Source: JABDLO01 sp035327565 (GTDB lineage: Bacteria > Bacteroidota > Bacteroidia > Chitinophagales > Saprospiraceae). Taken from it: 64,000 bases of DNA. The position numbers and the translations under genes were made by a program. The stretch covers positions 14,285-78,284 of the forward strand of contig DAOLDB010000013.1 of the NCBI GenBank assembly GCA_035327565.1, written 5' to 3'. This document shows positions 44,936 through 54,489 of the stretch, piece after piece; positions within the stretch are counted from its first letter, which is position 1; every line of letters starts with the position of its first letter. Below the pieces are notes generated by a model that did no database searches, was not told the origin of the DNA, and saw only the letters and a list, made by a program, of their open reading frames with translations.

Positions 44936-45057
44936 ATATAAACCGTATAAGTAAAGTGTTAATTCAGGATCAAATCCTTATAATTTTTCACTTCATGGCA
45001 TAAATTTCACTATTTTTACAAAGGCAGGATGGTCTTTCATCCCTTAACCTTTTGTTT

Positions 45058-46182
45058 ATGAAACTCTTTACAAGTGCATTTAAATTAGTGAGAAATGTTG
45101 TTTTAATCCTGGTGCTATTTTTCTCCTCCTGTACTAAGGTCATTTTAATACGCAACCCTCATACATCACAGCCAGCAAAAAATATTGTATTAATGATCGG
45201 TGACGGAATGGGTTTATCCCATATTACAGCAGGCATGTATACCAATAGCAATTTTACAGCACTCCAACAATTTCCCATTGTCGGCCTCATAAAAACCCAT
45301 GCTGCGGATGATCTGGTTACAGATTCTGCTGCCGGTGCTACAGCATTCGCTTGTGGAGTCAAAACCTATAATGGTGCCATAGCCATGAACATGCAAGGTC
45401 AGCCTGTCCGGACTATTATGGAGGAGGCTTTAAATAAAGGTTACCGCTCAGGGCTGGTCGTGACGTGTTCTGTAGTCCACGCTACTCCTGCATGTTTTGT
45501 TGCTCATAATGAATTCAGGAATAACTATGAAGAAATCGCGTCCGATTTTATTCGCTCAGGTCTGCACTTCTTTGTTGGAGGCGGAAAAAAATATTTTGAC
45601 AGACGAAATGATAGCAGAAATCTCGTTGAAGTAATGAAAAAAAGCGGAATGCAAATCGGAACCTATCTGGAAGAAGACCTGGAAAACATCAACATAACAT
45701 CTGAAAAATTCGGCTATTTTACATCTGATGATCACCCATTGCCGGCTTTACAGGGAAGAACGTTTTTACCTAAAGCCAGTAGAATTGGATTAAATCATTT
45801 ATCAAAACCAGGGTCAAATGGATTTTTTATGATGATAGAAGGCGCTCAAATAGATTGGGGAGGGCATGGCAATAATAGTGGTTATATTATTGCCGAATTT
45901 ATAGATTTCGATAAAGCTATCCAGGAAGTCCTGAACTGGGCATTGGAAGATAAAAACACATTAGTCATAGTCACTGCCGATCACGAAACCGGAGGATATG
46001 CTCTGAACCCCGGAAGTACAATGCAGCGTATCAATGGAGGATTTACAACTTCCCAACATACAGCCTCCATGGTGCCAGTTTTTGCTTTTGGTCCAGGATC
46101 CGAGTTATTTAGTGGCATTTACGACAATACTGAAATTCACACTAAAATGAGGCAAGCATTAGGCTGGAGCAAATCCAATTAA
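45058..46182 (+). CDS. Alkaline phosphatase (PhoA family) lipoprotein
   Basis: A 374-residue metallophosphatase that frees phosphate from monoesters outside the cytoplasm. It carries a lipoprotein signal (FFSSC, Cys25). Active-site motifs: MIGDGMGLSH with Asp49, TDSAAGATAFACG with nucleophile Ser90, EGAQIDWGGHGNN with metal ligands, VTADHETGG and SQHTASMVPVFAFGPGS with the last zinc histidine. It is compact compared with E. coli PhoA. I place the start at ATG 45058 rather than the TTG two codons upstream. It lies after a strong terminator, so it needs its own promoter; the best -7-like box nearby is TATTTTTA at 45011-45018, one base off consensus. Confidence 0.93.
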   Translation: MKLFTSAFKLVRNVVLILVLFFSSCTKVILIRNPHTSQPAKNIVLMIGDGMGLSHITAGMYTNSNFTALQQFPIVGLIKTHAADDLVTDSAAGATAFACGVKTYNGAIAMNMQGQPVRTIMEEALNKGYRSGLVVTCSVVHATPACFVAHNEFRNNYEEIASDFIRSGLHFFVGGGKKYFDRRNDSRNLVEVMKKSGMQIGTYLEEDLENINITSEKFGYFTSDDHPLPALQGRTFLPKASRIGLNHLSKPGSNGFFMMIEGAQIDWGGHGNNSGYIIAEFIDFDKAIQEVLNWALEDKNTLVIVTADHETGGYALNPGSTMQRINGGFTTSQHTASMVPVFAFGPGSELFSGIYDNTEIHTKMRQALGWSKSN

Positions 46183-46271
46183 GAATATTTGCTCTATTGT
46201 CTTTAACACAACGGAAGTATTGACTTCTGTTGCTCTCTACTTTATCTATCAGCAAACTATTCTGATCAGTA

Positions 46272-47210
46272 CTATCTCCCTTCCAGCATTCCAGGGATGG
46301 GTTTTGATTCTTCCTGTTGATAATTTTTCAATTTATTCCTTGCATGTGAATATCCTTCATTCCACCATTCTGCCATTTGATTTTTATCAAAAAAATATGA
46401 ATGTTCTGTTAATTCTCTGGGTGTAAAGAAGTACCGGATATGAATATTTTCATTATAAATACTTTGCAAATGACCGATCAGAATATCATCATATGCAATC
46501 TGTTGCAGCATAAAATACATTGACTGCATCATGATGTCAAAAGCATTTCTGGTTTTTGAAATCCTTACTGAACGATGACGTGGAGATAAAACAATTACAT
46601 CTATGTGTGTAGCACCCTGTGCTATGGCTTCCTCCACTGGTATATAATTTCCAAATCCTCCATCTGCATATTCAAATCCATTCTTCTCCACCAGGCTCAT
46701 AAATGGAACAAAAGAAGAAGATATCCACATCCAATCACAAAAATCTTCGTAACTGTAATCCTGTAAGTATTTATATTCAATTTTTTTTAATGTCAGATTT
46801 GCCACAGTAGCCACAACCTTAATATTGGACTGTTTAACCGCCTCATAGTCATTCCGTGTAAAAAATCGTTCAATGGTCTTTCTTAAGTTTTTATGCTCAC
46901 CGAATGTCTTTTTTCCTTTTATAAACATTCGTATAACATTGAAGTGGTTTATCCGGCTTTTTATACTCCCATCAGGCAGCCTTTTAATAATAAATGGACT
47001 GATGTTGTAAATATCCTTCTGGCCTACCGTCGTATAAGCCAATTTTACTTTTTGCATATCACCGGTGGCACACAAAGGACCCAATAAACTTCCGGTTGAT
47101 GTACCTACAATGATATCATATTGATAATTCAGATCTCCTATCAGATACTTTGCTACACCGGCAGCAAATGCACCTTTACTCCCTCCCCCACTTATCACTA
47201 AAGCACGCAT
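46272..47210 (-). CDS. Patatin-like phospholipase
   Basis: A 312-residue lipid acyl hydrolase with a Ser-Asp dyad. The oxyanion loop GGGSKGAFAAG is at 8-18, the nucleophile elbow GTSTG at 36-40 (Ser38), and the aspartate in DGGFGN at 183-188 (Asp183). The motif spacing is normal for bacterial patatins. There is no signal peptide, so it is cytoplasmic or membrane-peripheral, unlike the larger surface-exposed PlpD type. It would cleave membrane phospholipids or lysophospholipids. It lies 117 bp after the interrupted hydrolase gene on the same strand. Confidence 0.92.
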   Translation of the reverse strand: MRALVISGGGSKGAFAAGVAKYLIGDLNYQYDIIVGTSTGSLLGPLCATGDMQKVKLAYTTVGQKDIYNISPFIIKRLPDGSIKSRINHFNVIRMFIKGKKTFGEHKNLRKTIERFFTRNDYEAVKQSNIKVVATVANLTLKKIEYKYLQDYSYEDFCDWMWISSSFVPFMSLVEKNGFEYADGGFGNYIPVEEAIAQGATHIDVIVLSPRHRSVRISKTRNAFDIMMQSMYFMLQQIAYDDILIGHLQSIYNENIHIRYFFTPRELTEHSYFFDKNQMAEWWNEGYSHARNKLKNYQQEESKPIPGMLEGR

Positions 47211-47327
47211 CCCACTTGATAATTTATTATTCTATAAATGTATACATTAAAAAATTGAAAGGTATCAGGATGAATTCATTAAATTAACCATAAATAGGTA
47301 AACTAAAATCATTACATACCTTATATG

Positions 47328-48554
47328 TCAAATACCTTTCATTCTGGAAAACAATCTTTGCATGTATTTATTTCGCTCAGTCTCAGAAGGTCTGCCACTT
47401 TTCATCGTAAAGTCCTTTTTACCCTCAGGTAATTCTTTAATAACAAAGCTGAAAACAAAATTCTTATCACCAGGTCTTTCGCCATCGATGGTTCCATATC
47501 TTAGATCATTCAACTGTATGAAACCTTCGTCAGTATATGCCAGAGTATAATACTCATCGGTAAACCAGGCAAGAGTTTTATATTCACTTTTATGACTTAC
47601 CTCGGAATTAAGATGCAGGTTTCTTGGAACTCCGTGCAATTTAAAATTTTTCTCCCTATCCCACAGTGAGTATAAACCTGTGTATATGGTGTCTCCTGCA
47701 TCAATAGTAGCAGACCATAACACATTGTTAAATAAAGTTGGGGTTGTCATATATCTGTGGAAAACTATTTCCTGCTCATTCATTGTTTTCTCTGCTACTC
47801 TGTTTATAAATTGTTTATTGATTAATGTGAAGATCAAATAATAAGTACTCAAGCCCAATCCTAAATAATTCCAACGCCTCCTTTTTTGAGACTTCCTTAC
47901 GTAAAATGCAGAGACGATAAGGCAAATCATCAAAGGAATAGTATACAATGGATCAATAACTGAAATTGAATTCCATGCAACTCTAACTGAATTGAATGGA
48001 TACCAAATTTGAGTACCATAGGTGGTAAAACAATCCAGTAATGTATGGGTGATGATAGACCAAAAAAATAAAGCGTACCATCCCCAGTAACTTAAGTGTA
48101 CCGCAAATAGTTGAGTTTGAAGATAATTTTTATATAATTGATATAAGGAGAAAACTACTGCACCTGCTATCATGAGAAAAAAAGGCCAACGAAACCAACT
48201 GCCCCATTGTACTAGCATCAAAGCAGACATGATAACAAATCCGCCGGCTATAATAGCTGACAATAAAAACACAAATTGCTTATAAAATTTCTACTGAAAT
48301 AGACCACTGGAATACAAACCATAAGTTGCCGAAGAAAGAATAAAAGGACAAATTAATCCAAAAAGTATTGAATGAGTAAAACCCCTGTGCATAGCCAAAG
48401 CCTCCACTTCGGAAAAAAATATTGAGGCAAAAACATCAAGGTCGGGTAAAGTACCACCGATTGCACCCCACATCATGGCCCTGTTTCCTATACTTTTACC
48501 GCCAACAGCCTCCCCTACCGAAGCACCTAAAACAAACTGTGTGAGAGAATCCAT
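47328..48554 (-). pseudogene. Membrane-bound metal-dependent hydrolase (DUF457/YbcI-YdjM family) interrupted by an in-frame TAG
   Basis: Residues 1-87 (DSLTQFVLGASVGEAVGGKSIGNRAMMWGAIGGTLPDLDVFA, then HRGFTHSILFG) are the characteristic N-terminus of this family with its GTLPDLD and HRGFTHS metal motifs. After Gln87 a TAG at 48291-48293 stops the frame. The same frame then continues without another stop for 320 codons (HTLLDCFTTYGTQIWYPF, VIDPLYTIPL and the C-terminal soluble domain), which is the rest of the same family. One nonsense change (for example CAG to TAG), readthrough, or a sequencing error would explain it. The downstream part could restart at GTG 48272, but that would lack the N-terminal metal site. 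It lies 10 bp after rnc. Confidence 0.85.
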
Positions 48555-48564
48555 ACATCAATAT

Positions 48565-49296
48565 TCAATCCTCATAATGATCAACTCCAAGTTGGTGTAA
48601 GGCTCTCTTCGAAGCAAGTTGCTCTGCTGATTTTTTATTAAAATCCTCAGCTGTGGATATAATTTCCCCATCAATTTCCACACCAACCCTGAAGCGATCT
48701 CTTTTATCCATTTTGAAGCGATTGATCAGATTATAATTGATGGTCTTTCCGTTTTTTTGACAATATTCCAAAAGAATGCTTTTATAATTGTCATCAGTAT
48801 TTTCCAATTGTTCAAAATCGAGATATTTCATCAGAATTTTTGAAATCACATAATCCCTCGTCTTGGCATACCCAAACTCAATATACAATGCACCCACCAA
48901 TGCTTCCAGAGCATTACCAAGCATCGATTTACTCATATTTCCTAATGAATAATCCGATAGGATGATGTCAAGTCCCATCTGTTCAGCAACATGATTCAGG
49001 GTTTTGCGCTTGACTATTTTTGAGCGCATTTTAGTGAGAAAACCTTCGTCCTGAGTGGGATATTTATTAAATAAATATTCAGCCACTACAGTTGAAAGAA
49101 TAGCATCTCCTAAAAATTCAAGTCTCTCATTGGTTCCGGGAGCAATTTCCTGCCCATTGATCATAGAGCGATGATAAAATGCCAATTTGAACAGCTGTAA
49201 TCGGGATGGAGTAAACCCGAGTATAGGTTTGAGGCTCCTGGCCAGCTCTTTGTCAGGCGATATGGTGGAATTATAAAATTTTCTGATGAGCCTCAC
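48565..49296 (-). CDS. rnc: Ribonuclease III
   Basis: A double-stranded-RNA endonuclease for rRNA and mRNA processing. It has 243 residues. The signature NERLEFLGDAILS lies at 56-68 with the conserved Glu and Asp64, the second acidic cluster is in MLGNALEALVGALYIEFG, and a dsRNA-binding domain occupies about 172-240 (YKSILLEYCQKNGKTINY, later KKSAEQLASKRALHQLG). The start is GTG at 49296; the frame is closed by the overlapping fabF stop just upstream, so no ATG is available. It follows fabF by 6 bp in the acpP-fabF-rnc order that recurs in this phylum. Confidence 0.96.
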   Translation of the reverse strand: MRLIRKFYNSTISPDKELARSLKPILGFTPSRLQLFKLAFYHRSMINGQEIAPGTNERLEFLGDAILSTVVAEYLFNKYPTQDEGFLTKMRSKIVKRKTLNHVAEQMGLDIILSDYSLGNMSKSMLGNALEALVGALYIEFGYAKTRDYVISKILMKYLDFEQLENTDDNYKSILLEYCQKNGKTINYNLINRFKMDKRDRFRVGVEIDGEIISTAEDFNKKSAEQLASKRALHQLGVDHYED

Positions 49297-49302
49297 TGAA
49301 AA

Positions 49303-50559
49303 TTATATCTTTTTAATAATAATGCTTGAATTATGACCTCCAAATCCAAATGTATTACTTAACACAACGTCCAACTTCTTATGCTGTGCTTCATTCAATG
49401 TAAGATTCAATTTTGTCCCAATATCTGGGTCCTCTTCAAAATGATTGATCGTAGGTGGGACAAAATCATATTGCATACCAATAATTCCGGAAATAAGCTC
49501 AATGGCACCAGCGGCGCCTAACAAATGACCAGTCATCGATTTAGTAGCACTGATATTTATCCGGCTATTATTCTCTCCAAATAAATGCTTTATAGCAAGG
49601 ATTTCAGCAACATCCCCCAGTGGGGTGGAAGTGGCATGTGTATTAATGTAGTCGACTTGACCCGGGTCAATACCTGCTTCAGCTAATGCCAGATTCATTA
49701 CTCTCATGACTCCAGTTCCTTCAGGATGCGGTGCAGTCATGTGGTAAGCATCTGCAGTGAGGCCACTTCCTACAATTTCACACAATATATGGGCTCCTCT
49801 CTTCCTTGCATGTTCGTATTCTTCTAATACTAAAGCGCCCGCACCTTCACCCAGTACAAATCCATCTCTGTTTTTATCAAATGGCCTGGAGGCGGTTGCA
49901 GGATCATTATTCCTTTCTGACAATGCCTTCATAGAGGAAAAACCACCGACACCTGCTTTGGTAATCGCGGCCTCAGAGCCGCCTGTAATCATAATTTCTG
50001 CTTTTCCATATCGGATATAATCATAAGCACTACAAATTGCATTAGATGAGGAAGCACACGCGGAAACTGTTGTATAATTAGGACCCTGAAAGCCGTATTT
50101 AATGGATATATGTCCCGGTGCTATATCAGCTATCAGCTTTGGAATCAAAAAAGGAGAATACTTTGGTTCTCCTTCTCTTAATGTAGCTTCCTCAATATCT
50201 CTTTCTATCGTCTCAAACCCTCCGATTCCACTTCCCCACACTACACCGGCTCTTTCTAAATCAATTTTATCAGTATCCAACCCTGCATTCACTATGGCTT
50301 CGTCTGTAACAACCATCGCATACTGAGAAAAAGGATCCATACGTCTTGCCTCCCTCTTATGCATATAGTCTTCCACATTAAAACCCTTCAGTTCACATGC
50401 AAACTTAGTTCTAAACAAAGATGCATCAAAACGTGTAATCAGCCCACAGCCGCTCTTCCCTTGCATCAACCCTTCTTTGTAAGCCGCTATTGTATTGCCG
50501 ATGGGAGTAAGTGCTCCTATTCCGGTTACTACTACTCTTCTCAAATGTAAATTCTTCAT
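49303..50559 (-). CDS. fabF: 3-oxoacyl-[acyl-carrier-protein] synthase II
   Basis: A condensing enzyme of fatty-acid elongation, 418 residues. Catalytic triad: Cys168 in VSACASSSNAI, His308 in NTHATSTPLGD and His345 in TKSMTGHLLGAAGA, with Lys340. The gatekeeper and C-terminal glycine motif NTFGFGGHNSS is present. It sits between acpP and rnc. A terminator-like hairpin in the 320-bp gap after acpP means that fabF expression would depend on partial readthrough or a second promoter. Confidence 0.97.
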   Translation of the reverse strand: MKNLHLRRVVVTGIGALTPIGNTIAAYKEGLMQGKSGCGLITRFDASLFRTKFACELKGFNVEDYMHKREARRMDPFSQYAMVVTDEAIVNAGLDTDKIDLERAGVVWGSGIGGFETIERDIEEATLREGEPKYSPFLIPKLIADIAPGHISIKYGFQGPNYTTVSACASSSNAICSAYDYIRYGKAEIMITGGSEAAITKAGVGGFSSMKALSERNNDPATASRPFDKNRDGFVLGEGAGALVLEEYEHARKRGAHILCEIVGSGLTADAYHMTAPHPEGTGVMRVMNLALAEAGIDPGQVDYINTHATSTPLGDVAEILAIKHLFGENNSRINISATKSMTGHLLGAAGAIELISGIIGMQYDFVPPTINHFEEDPDIGTKLNLTLNEAQHKKLDVVLSNTFGFGGHNSSIIIKKI

Positions 50560-50879
50560 AATATTCCAAGAAATGATTAATATACTGTTACCGGTTGGAA
50601 TGATTTTCTATTGATGGTTTTCTATTCTATACCTGAAAAGAATCACCAATGTAAAATCATCGCATTCGCAAAGGAAATTTATGAATATAATAAATGGGAT
50701 AACCACAAATCACCTTTACCCAAAACCATCTCATGAGGGTAAAGATAAATCATTTATCCAATTTTAATAACCATGAAAAGAATGAAAGATTCAAGCATAG
50801 AAACAAAAAAAAATCCACAAACCAATTGGATTTGTGGATTTGTCAGTCTCTCTAATAATACGCCTACGCAAAGGCAGTA
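50560..50879. other. 320-bp acpP-fabF gap
   Basis: The gap holds the acpP terminator (50802-50841). Between it and the fabF ATG there is no clear TAnnTTTG/TTG pair on the minus strand, and no gene. A gap this long is larger than usual for this operon. Confidence 0.5.
50802..50841 (-). terminator. Intrinsic terminator after acpP
   Basis: On the minus strand an eleven-pair perfect stem AAATCCACAAA/TTTGTGGATTT with a nine-base loop containing CCAATTGG is followed by an almost unbroken run of T (plus strand A at 50802-50810). It starts 39 bp past the acpP stop. It would release much of the short acpP message and reduce transcription into fabF. Confidence 0.75.
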
Positions 50880-51116
50880 TTACGACTTTTGCGATTCCAG
50901 ATATGCTATTGCCTGACCAACAGTCTGAATATTTTCAGCTTCTTCATCAGGAATAGAAATATCAAATTCTTTTTCAAATTCCATTATAAGCTCAACAGTA
51001 TCTAACGAATCCGCACCGAGGTCATTGGTGAAACTTGCTTCACTAACCACTTCAGATTCATCAACCCCAAGCTTATCAACAATAATTTGTTTTACCTTAT
51101 CTGCGATCTCTGACAT
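50880..51116 (-). CDS. acpP: Acyl carrier protein
   Basis: The carrier of growing fatty acids. It has 78 acidic residues, with the phosphopantetheine attachment Ser37 in LGADSLDTVEL and the helix-2/3 sequence MEFEKEFDISIPDEEAENIQTVG. The start is ATG 51116 (MSEIADKV); the open frame upstream of it is only leader. It is the first gene of the acpP-fabF-rnc group, with a promoter about 26-56 bp upstream and a terminator just after it, which allows a separate abundant message. Confidence 0.97.
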   Translation of the reverse strand: MSEIADKVKQIIVDKLGVDESEVVSEASFTNDLGADSLDTVELIMEFEKEFDISIPDEEAENIQTVGQAIAYLESQKS

Positions 51117-51141
51117 AACTAATGCTTTAATATTGAAAAGG

Positions 51142-51172
51142 CAAAGTAAACTATTAATGTTTTCTTTACCAA
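51142..51172 (-). promoter_or_regulatory. acpP promoter (TTG-N20-TTACTTTG)
   Basis: On the minus strand a TTG (51172-51170) stands 20 bp before TTACTTTG (51149-51142), one mismatch to TAnnTTTG. The start site would fall near 51136 and leave a leader of about 20 nt. Confidence 0.45.
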
Positions 51173-51409
51173 CTTTTTTCTGTTTTTTTAAAACGATACA
51201 CACACAGCATCTTTCACATGATATTGAATATCTATATGTTAACTTAAATCACCAAAAGAAATGGATTTAAAATGATATAAATGCATTCCAGCTAACGGAT
51301 GAAGTAAACAGCCCTTGTGTGTTATTATTTTTAACTTTGTTTGATGTCAGCTTGCATGTCTTTTATCCTTTATTTATCATTGTATAATACTCAATTCATA
51401 TTATAATTG

Positions 51410-51417
51410 TACTTTTG
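51410..51417 (+). promoter_or_regulatory. -7 element of pyk
   Basis: TACTTTTG is a full match to TAnnTTTG. Initiation around 51423 would leave only about 17 nt before the TTG start codon at 51440, which supports that start. The nearest TTG (51380) is too far upstream to be a normal -33 box. Confidence 0.45.
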
Positions 51418-51439
51418 ACACTAAGTTAATTATACCAAT

Positions 51440-52882
51440 TTGGAAGAGAAAATTATTAAAGACCACCAGAAAACTAAAATTGTAGCCACTATAGGTCCTG
51501 CTTCAGAAAGCTATGAAAATCTCCTGCAACTAGTCAAAGCAGGTGTCGATGTTTTCAGGCTTAATTTCAGTCATGGTACCCATGCGGAGCATGCTGAGGT
51601 GATAAAAAACATCAACCTTATCAATGAAAAACATCAAACTCATGTGGGTATTTTAGCCGATTTGCAAGGCCCGAAGCTACGTATTGGGAAAATCGAAAAC
51701 AATGCACTTCAATTAAATGAAGGGGACATTATTACATTTACGAATGAAAACAAACCGGGCACAAAAGAGGGTATTTATATGAGCTATGAGCAGTTTGCAA
51801 TGGATGTCAAGGTTGGCGAAAAAATACTTGTGGATGATGGGAAATTGGTATTTGGAGTACTGAATACTGATCAAAAATCTAAAGTAGAACTAAAAGTATT
51901 GTTTGGAGGAATACTTTCATCAAATAAAGGAGTTAATTTGCCTGATACAAAAGTTTCATTGCCTTCTTTGACAGAAAAAGATCTACATGACCTTGAGTTT
52001 ATACTAACTCAGCCGGTAAATTGGATTGCACTTTCATTTGTTCGCAAAGCTTCGGATGTAATGGATCTGAAGCGACGAATAGCTAAGGCGGAGCATCCTG
52101 CCAAAGTGATTTCAAAAATTGAAAAACCTGAAGCCATCAATAATATAAAGGAAATCATAAAAGTCACCGATGCAGTTATGGTTGCCAGAGGAGATCTCGG
52201 CGTTGAAGTACCCATTGAAAAGCTACCCGCCATCCAAAAAATGATCATCAGGAATTGCATCCAAAGGGCTAAACCTGTTATTGTTGCTACGCAAATGATG
52301 GAGAGTATGATCACAAACCCCAGTCCTACCAGGGCAGAGGTGACCGATGTAGCCAATGCAGTTTTGGATGGTACTGATGCAGTGATGCTCAGTGGAGAAA
52401 CTTCAATTGGGAAGCACCCCAACCTGGTTGTTAAAGCGATGAATAGCATCATTGTTGAAGCAGAAAATCATTATGAATTACAAGGAAAAAGACCAAAACC
52501 AAACCGAACTTCTCACACATTTTTTTCAGATGTTATATGTCTGAATGCTGCAGCAATCTCTGACGATGTACACGCCAAAGCCCTTATTGGCCATACAGTA
52601 TCCGGGTATACTGCATTCAAAATGAGCAGTTACAGGCCAAAATGCAATATTTACATTTTCTCTGATCGTCTGCATATGTTGTCTACACTTAATCTGGTTT
52701 GGGGGGTACGTTGCTATTCTTACGATCGATTCACCACTACTGATGAAACTGTGAGTGATGTATGTGAAATACTAAAAGAAAAAGGCAGAGTCAAACCTGG
52801 AGATGTGGTGATCAATACCGGAAGTATGCCTTTACACAAAAGGTACAGAACAAATATGATGAAAATAACTATTGTTGAATAA
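51440..52882 (+). CDS. pyk: Pyruvate kinase
   Basis: The last step of glycolysis, ADP + phosphoenolpyruvate to ATP + pyruvate. It has 480 residues. Motifs: KTKIVATIGPAS at 11-22, FRLNFSHGTHAEH from 39 with the Arg40/Asn42/Ser44 cation-site residues, the signature segment VISKIEKPEAI, MVARGDLGVEVP, ATQMMESM and SGETSIGKHP. The C-terminal allosteric domain is complete. The start is TTG 51440: a TAA lies six codons upstream and there is no ATG before the conserved N-terminus. It is divergent from acpP. Confidence 0.96.
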   Translation: MEEKIIKDHQKTKIVATIGPASESYENLLQLVKAGVDVFRLNFSHGTHAEHAEVIKNINLINEKHQTHVGILADLQGPKLRIGKIENNALQLNEGDIITFTNENKPGTKEGIYMSYEQFAMDVKVGEKILVDDGKLVFGVLNTDQKSKVELKVLFGGILSSNKGVNLPDTKVSLPSLTEKDLHDLEFILTQPVNWIALSFVRKASDVMDLKRRIAKAEHPAKVISKIEKPEAINNIKEIIKVTDAVMVARGDLGVEVPIEKLPAIQKMIIRNCIQRAKPVIVATQMMESMITNPSPTRAEVTDVANAVLDGTDAVMLSGETSIGKHPNLVVKAMNSIIVEAENHYELQGKRPKPNRTSHTFFSDVICLNAAAISDDVHAKALIGHTVSGYTAFKMSSYRPKCNIYIFSDRLHMLSTLNLVWGVRCYSYDRFTTTDETVSDVCEILKEKGRVKPGDVVINTGSMPLHKRYRTNMMKITIVE

Positions 52883-52973
52883 TCGTTATAAATGTTGAAA
52901 TGATTCTTCCTGATTCAAGCAAACCGTAGTTGCAATCATAAGGTTTTAGAATACAATCCAATCAGATCACCAC

Positions 52974-54488
52974 ATGAAGTTTTATCCATTTCAGAAAAGA
53001 CATTTGATTTTTACTTTTATTACCTGGAGCATTATCACTGGTATACAAATGATTGGCCTTTCTCAGGTCGAAAGATCTGAAAAAACAGACATTGAAATGT
53101 CGGATAAGTTTCTGGAAGCTCAGGTATATCAATACATGGGTAGATGGGACAATGCTATTGAAAAATATTTAGAATTGCTTCGCTTACACAGAAATAATGC
53201 AACAATAGCTTTTGAATTATCAAAATGCTATCAAAAAACCGGTGATGCTGAAAACAGTGCACGGTATGCAGAAATTGCTATACAAACGAATGATGAAAAT
53301 GTATGGATCTTAAAACACTACAGTGACCTGATGTTTGAATTGGAAAACTTTGAGAAAGCCGCTACTGGCTATTTTAAACTATCCCAACTGGAAGGAAGTA
53401 ATTATATACATATTGAAAATTACGGAAAGGCTTTGATCAATGCCAGAAAATTCGATCAAGTTGTTCGCGATCTGAACCAATGGGAAAAGGCACATAAAAT
53501 ATACGAACCTCTGATCAGGATGAAATTTGATATTCACCTGCAAACAAATAACAAAACAGAGGCCGAAAAGGAATTATTAAAACTAGTCAATGCTTATCCT
53601 GTAGATTTACGCTACATGAATAATCTAGCCGCTTTTTACGGTCAACATAATATGACAAAAAAAGCCACAGAATGGTATGAAAAAATCCTGGAACTTGACC
53701 CGAATGATGCCCGCGCGAATACTGCAATGATGTCATTATCAAAAGGTAAAATTGATGATACACATTACATCCGTTCGTTGAAATCCTTGATTGCCAATAA
53801 AAATATAGATCCGGATCATAAAGTACTGGAAATTATACCATATGTGCAAAGACTGGCGGCAAACTATGACCATCAGATTTCAAGTGCTTTGGTTGAAATC
53901 ACAGAAATACTTAGTTTAACCCATCCGGAAAACCCAAAATGTTTGGCCATTTACGGTGATGCATTGTACCTGAATGACCAACTGGAAGAAGCTTCTCAAG
54001 TTTATATAAAAACCCTTCAAAGGGAAAAAAAGATATATCAGGTATGGCAACAATTGCTCACCATACTGGAGGTGTTGGAAGATTATACACGGTTGGAAAA
54101 ATATTCCTTAGATGCCATCGACTTTTTTCCCAATCAGAATGAAAACTATTACTTTTTAGGTATTGCAATGATGCATAATAATAAATTTAAAGAAGCCCGG
54201 GAATATCTTGAAGAAGGACTCATGATGACTGTAAACGATTGGATTACGAAAGTAAAATTACTGACGGCACTCGCAAAAAATGAATTTGCATCCAATCATA
54301 TACATGAAGCCTTGAAATATGCAGAAGAAGCCATCAACTTAAGTCAGGAAAAAGATGCATCTTCACTTGAACTCATGGGAGACATCCAGGCAAAAATGGG
54401 ACAAATTGAAAGAGCACACACTTTTTGGAAATTAGCAGTAAAAGCAGGCGCCAACGCTCTTACAATTGACAAAAAACTGAATCAATAA
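52974..54488 (+). CDS. Tetratricopeptide-repeat protein, exported
   Basis: A 504-residue protein with an N-terminal hydrophobic signal (about 9-30, RHLIFTFITWSIITGIQMIGLSQ) followed by TPR units through to the C-terminus. Clear examples are AQVYQYMGRWDNAIEKYLELLRLHRNNATIAFELSKCY (about 48-86), AAFYGQHNMTKKATEWYEKILELDPNDARANTAM (about 214-248) and AEEAINLSQEKDASSLELMGDIQAKMGQIERAHTFWKLAV near the end. It is a periplasmic or outer-membrane scaffold. It ends 1 bp before the DUF4292 lipoprotein and starts a tight four-gene run with the EnvC-like protein and HflX. Confidence 0.88.
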   Translation: MKFYPFQKRHLIFTFITWSIITGIQMIGLSQVERSEKTDIEMSDKFLEAQVYQYMGRWDNAIEKYLELLRLHRNNATIAFELSKCYQKTGDAENSARYAEIAIQTNDENVWILKHYSDLMFELENFEKAATGYFKLSQLEGSNYIHIENYGKALINARKFDQVVRDLNQWEKAHKIYEPLIRMKFDIHLQTNNKTEAEKELLKLVNAYPVDLRYMNNLAAFYGQHNMTKKATEWYEKILELDPNDARANTAMMSLSKGKIDDTHYIRSLKSLIANKNIDPDHKVLEIIPYVQRLAANYDHQISSALVEITEILSLTHPENPKCLAIYGDALYLNDQLEEASQVYIKTLQREKKIYQVWQQLLTILEVLEDYTRLEKYSLDAIDFFPNQNENYYFLGIAMMHNNKFKEAREYLEEGLMMTVNDWITKVKLLTALAKNEFASNHIHEALKYAEEAINLSQEKDASSLELMGDIQAKMGQIERAHTFWKLAVKAGANALTIDKKLNQ

Positions 54489-54489
54489 C

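Larger units (their letters stand above)
51117..51439. other. 323-bp divergent acpP-pyk regulatory region
   Basis: No gene is seen. It contains the acpP promoter (minus) and a perfect -7 element for pyk (plus), listed separately. Nothing else is recognised between them. Confidence 0.5.

Noticed and set aside
45011..45018. TATTTTTA as the alkaline-phosphatase promoter, or a Pho box upstream
   Set aside because: It misses the consensus by one base, has no -33 partner, and no 11-bp CTGTCAT-type repeats are present, so phosphate control cannot be supported.
47328..48272. Downstream piece starting at GTG 48272 as an independent gene
   Set aside because: It lacks the first metal-binding motifs and is in frame with the upstream piece; a restart is possible but would not give the family enzyme.
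48291..48554. The 87-residue N-terminal piece of the metal-dependent hydrolase as a free-standing small protein
   Set aside because: The same frame continues after a single TAG into the rest of the same family, so it is one interrupted gene, not a separate small gene.
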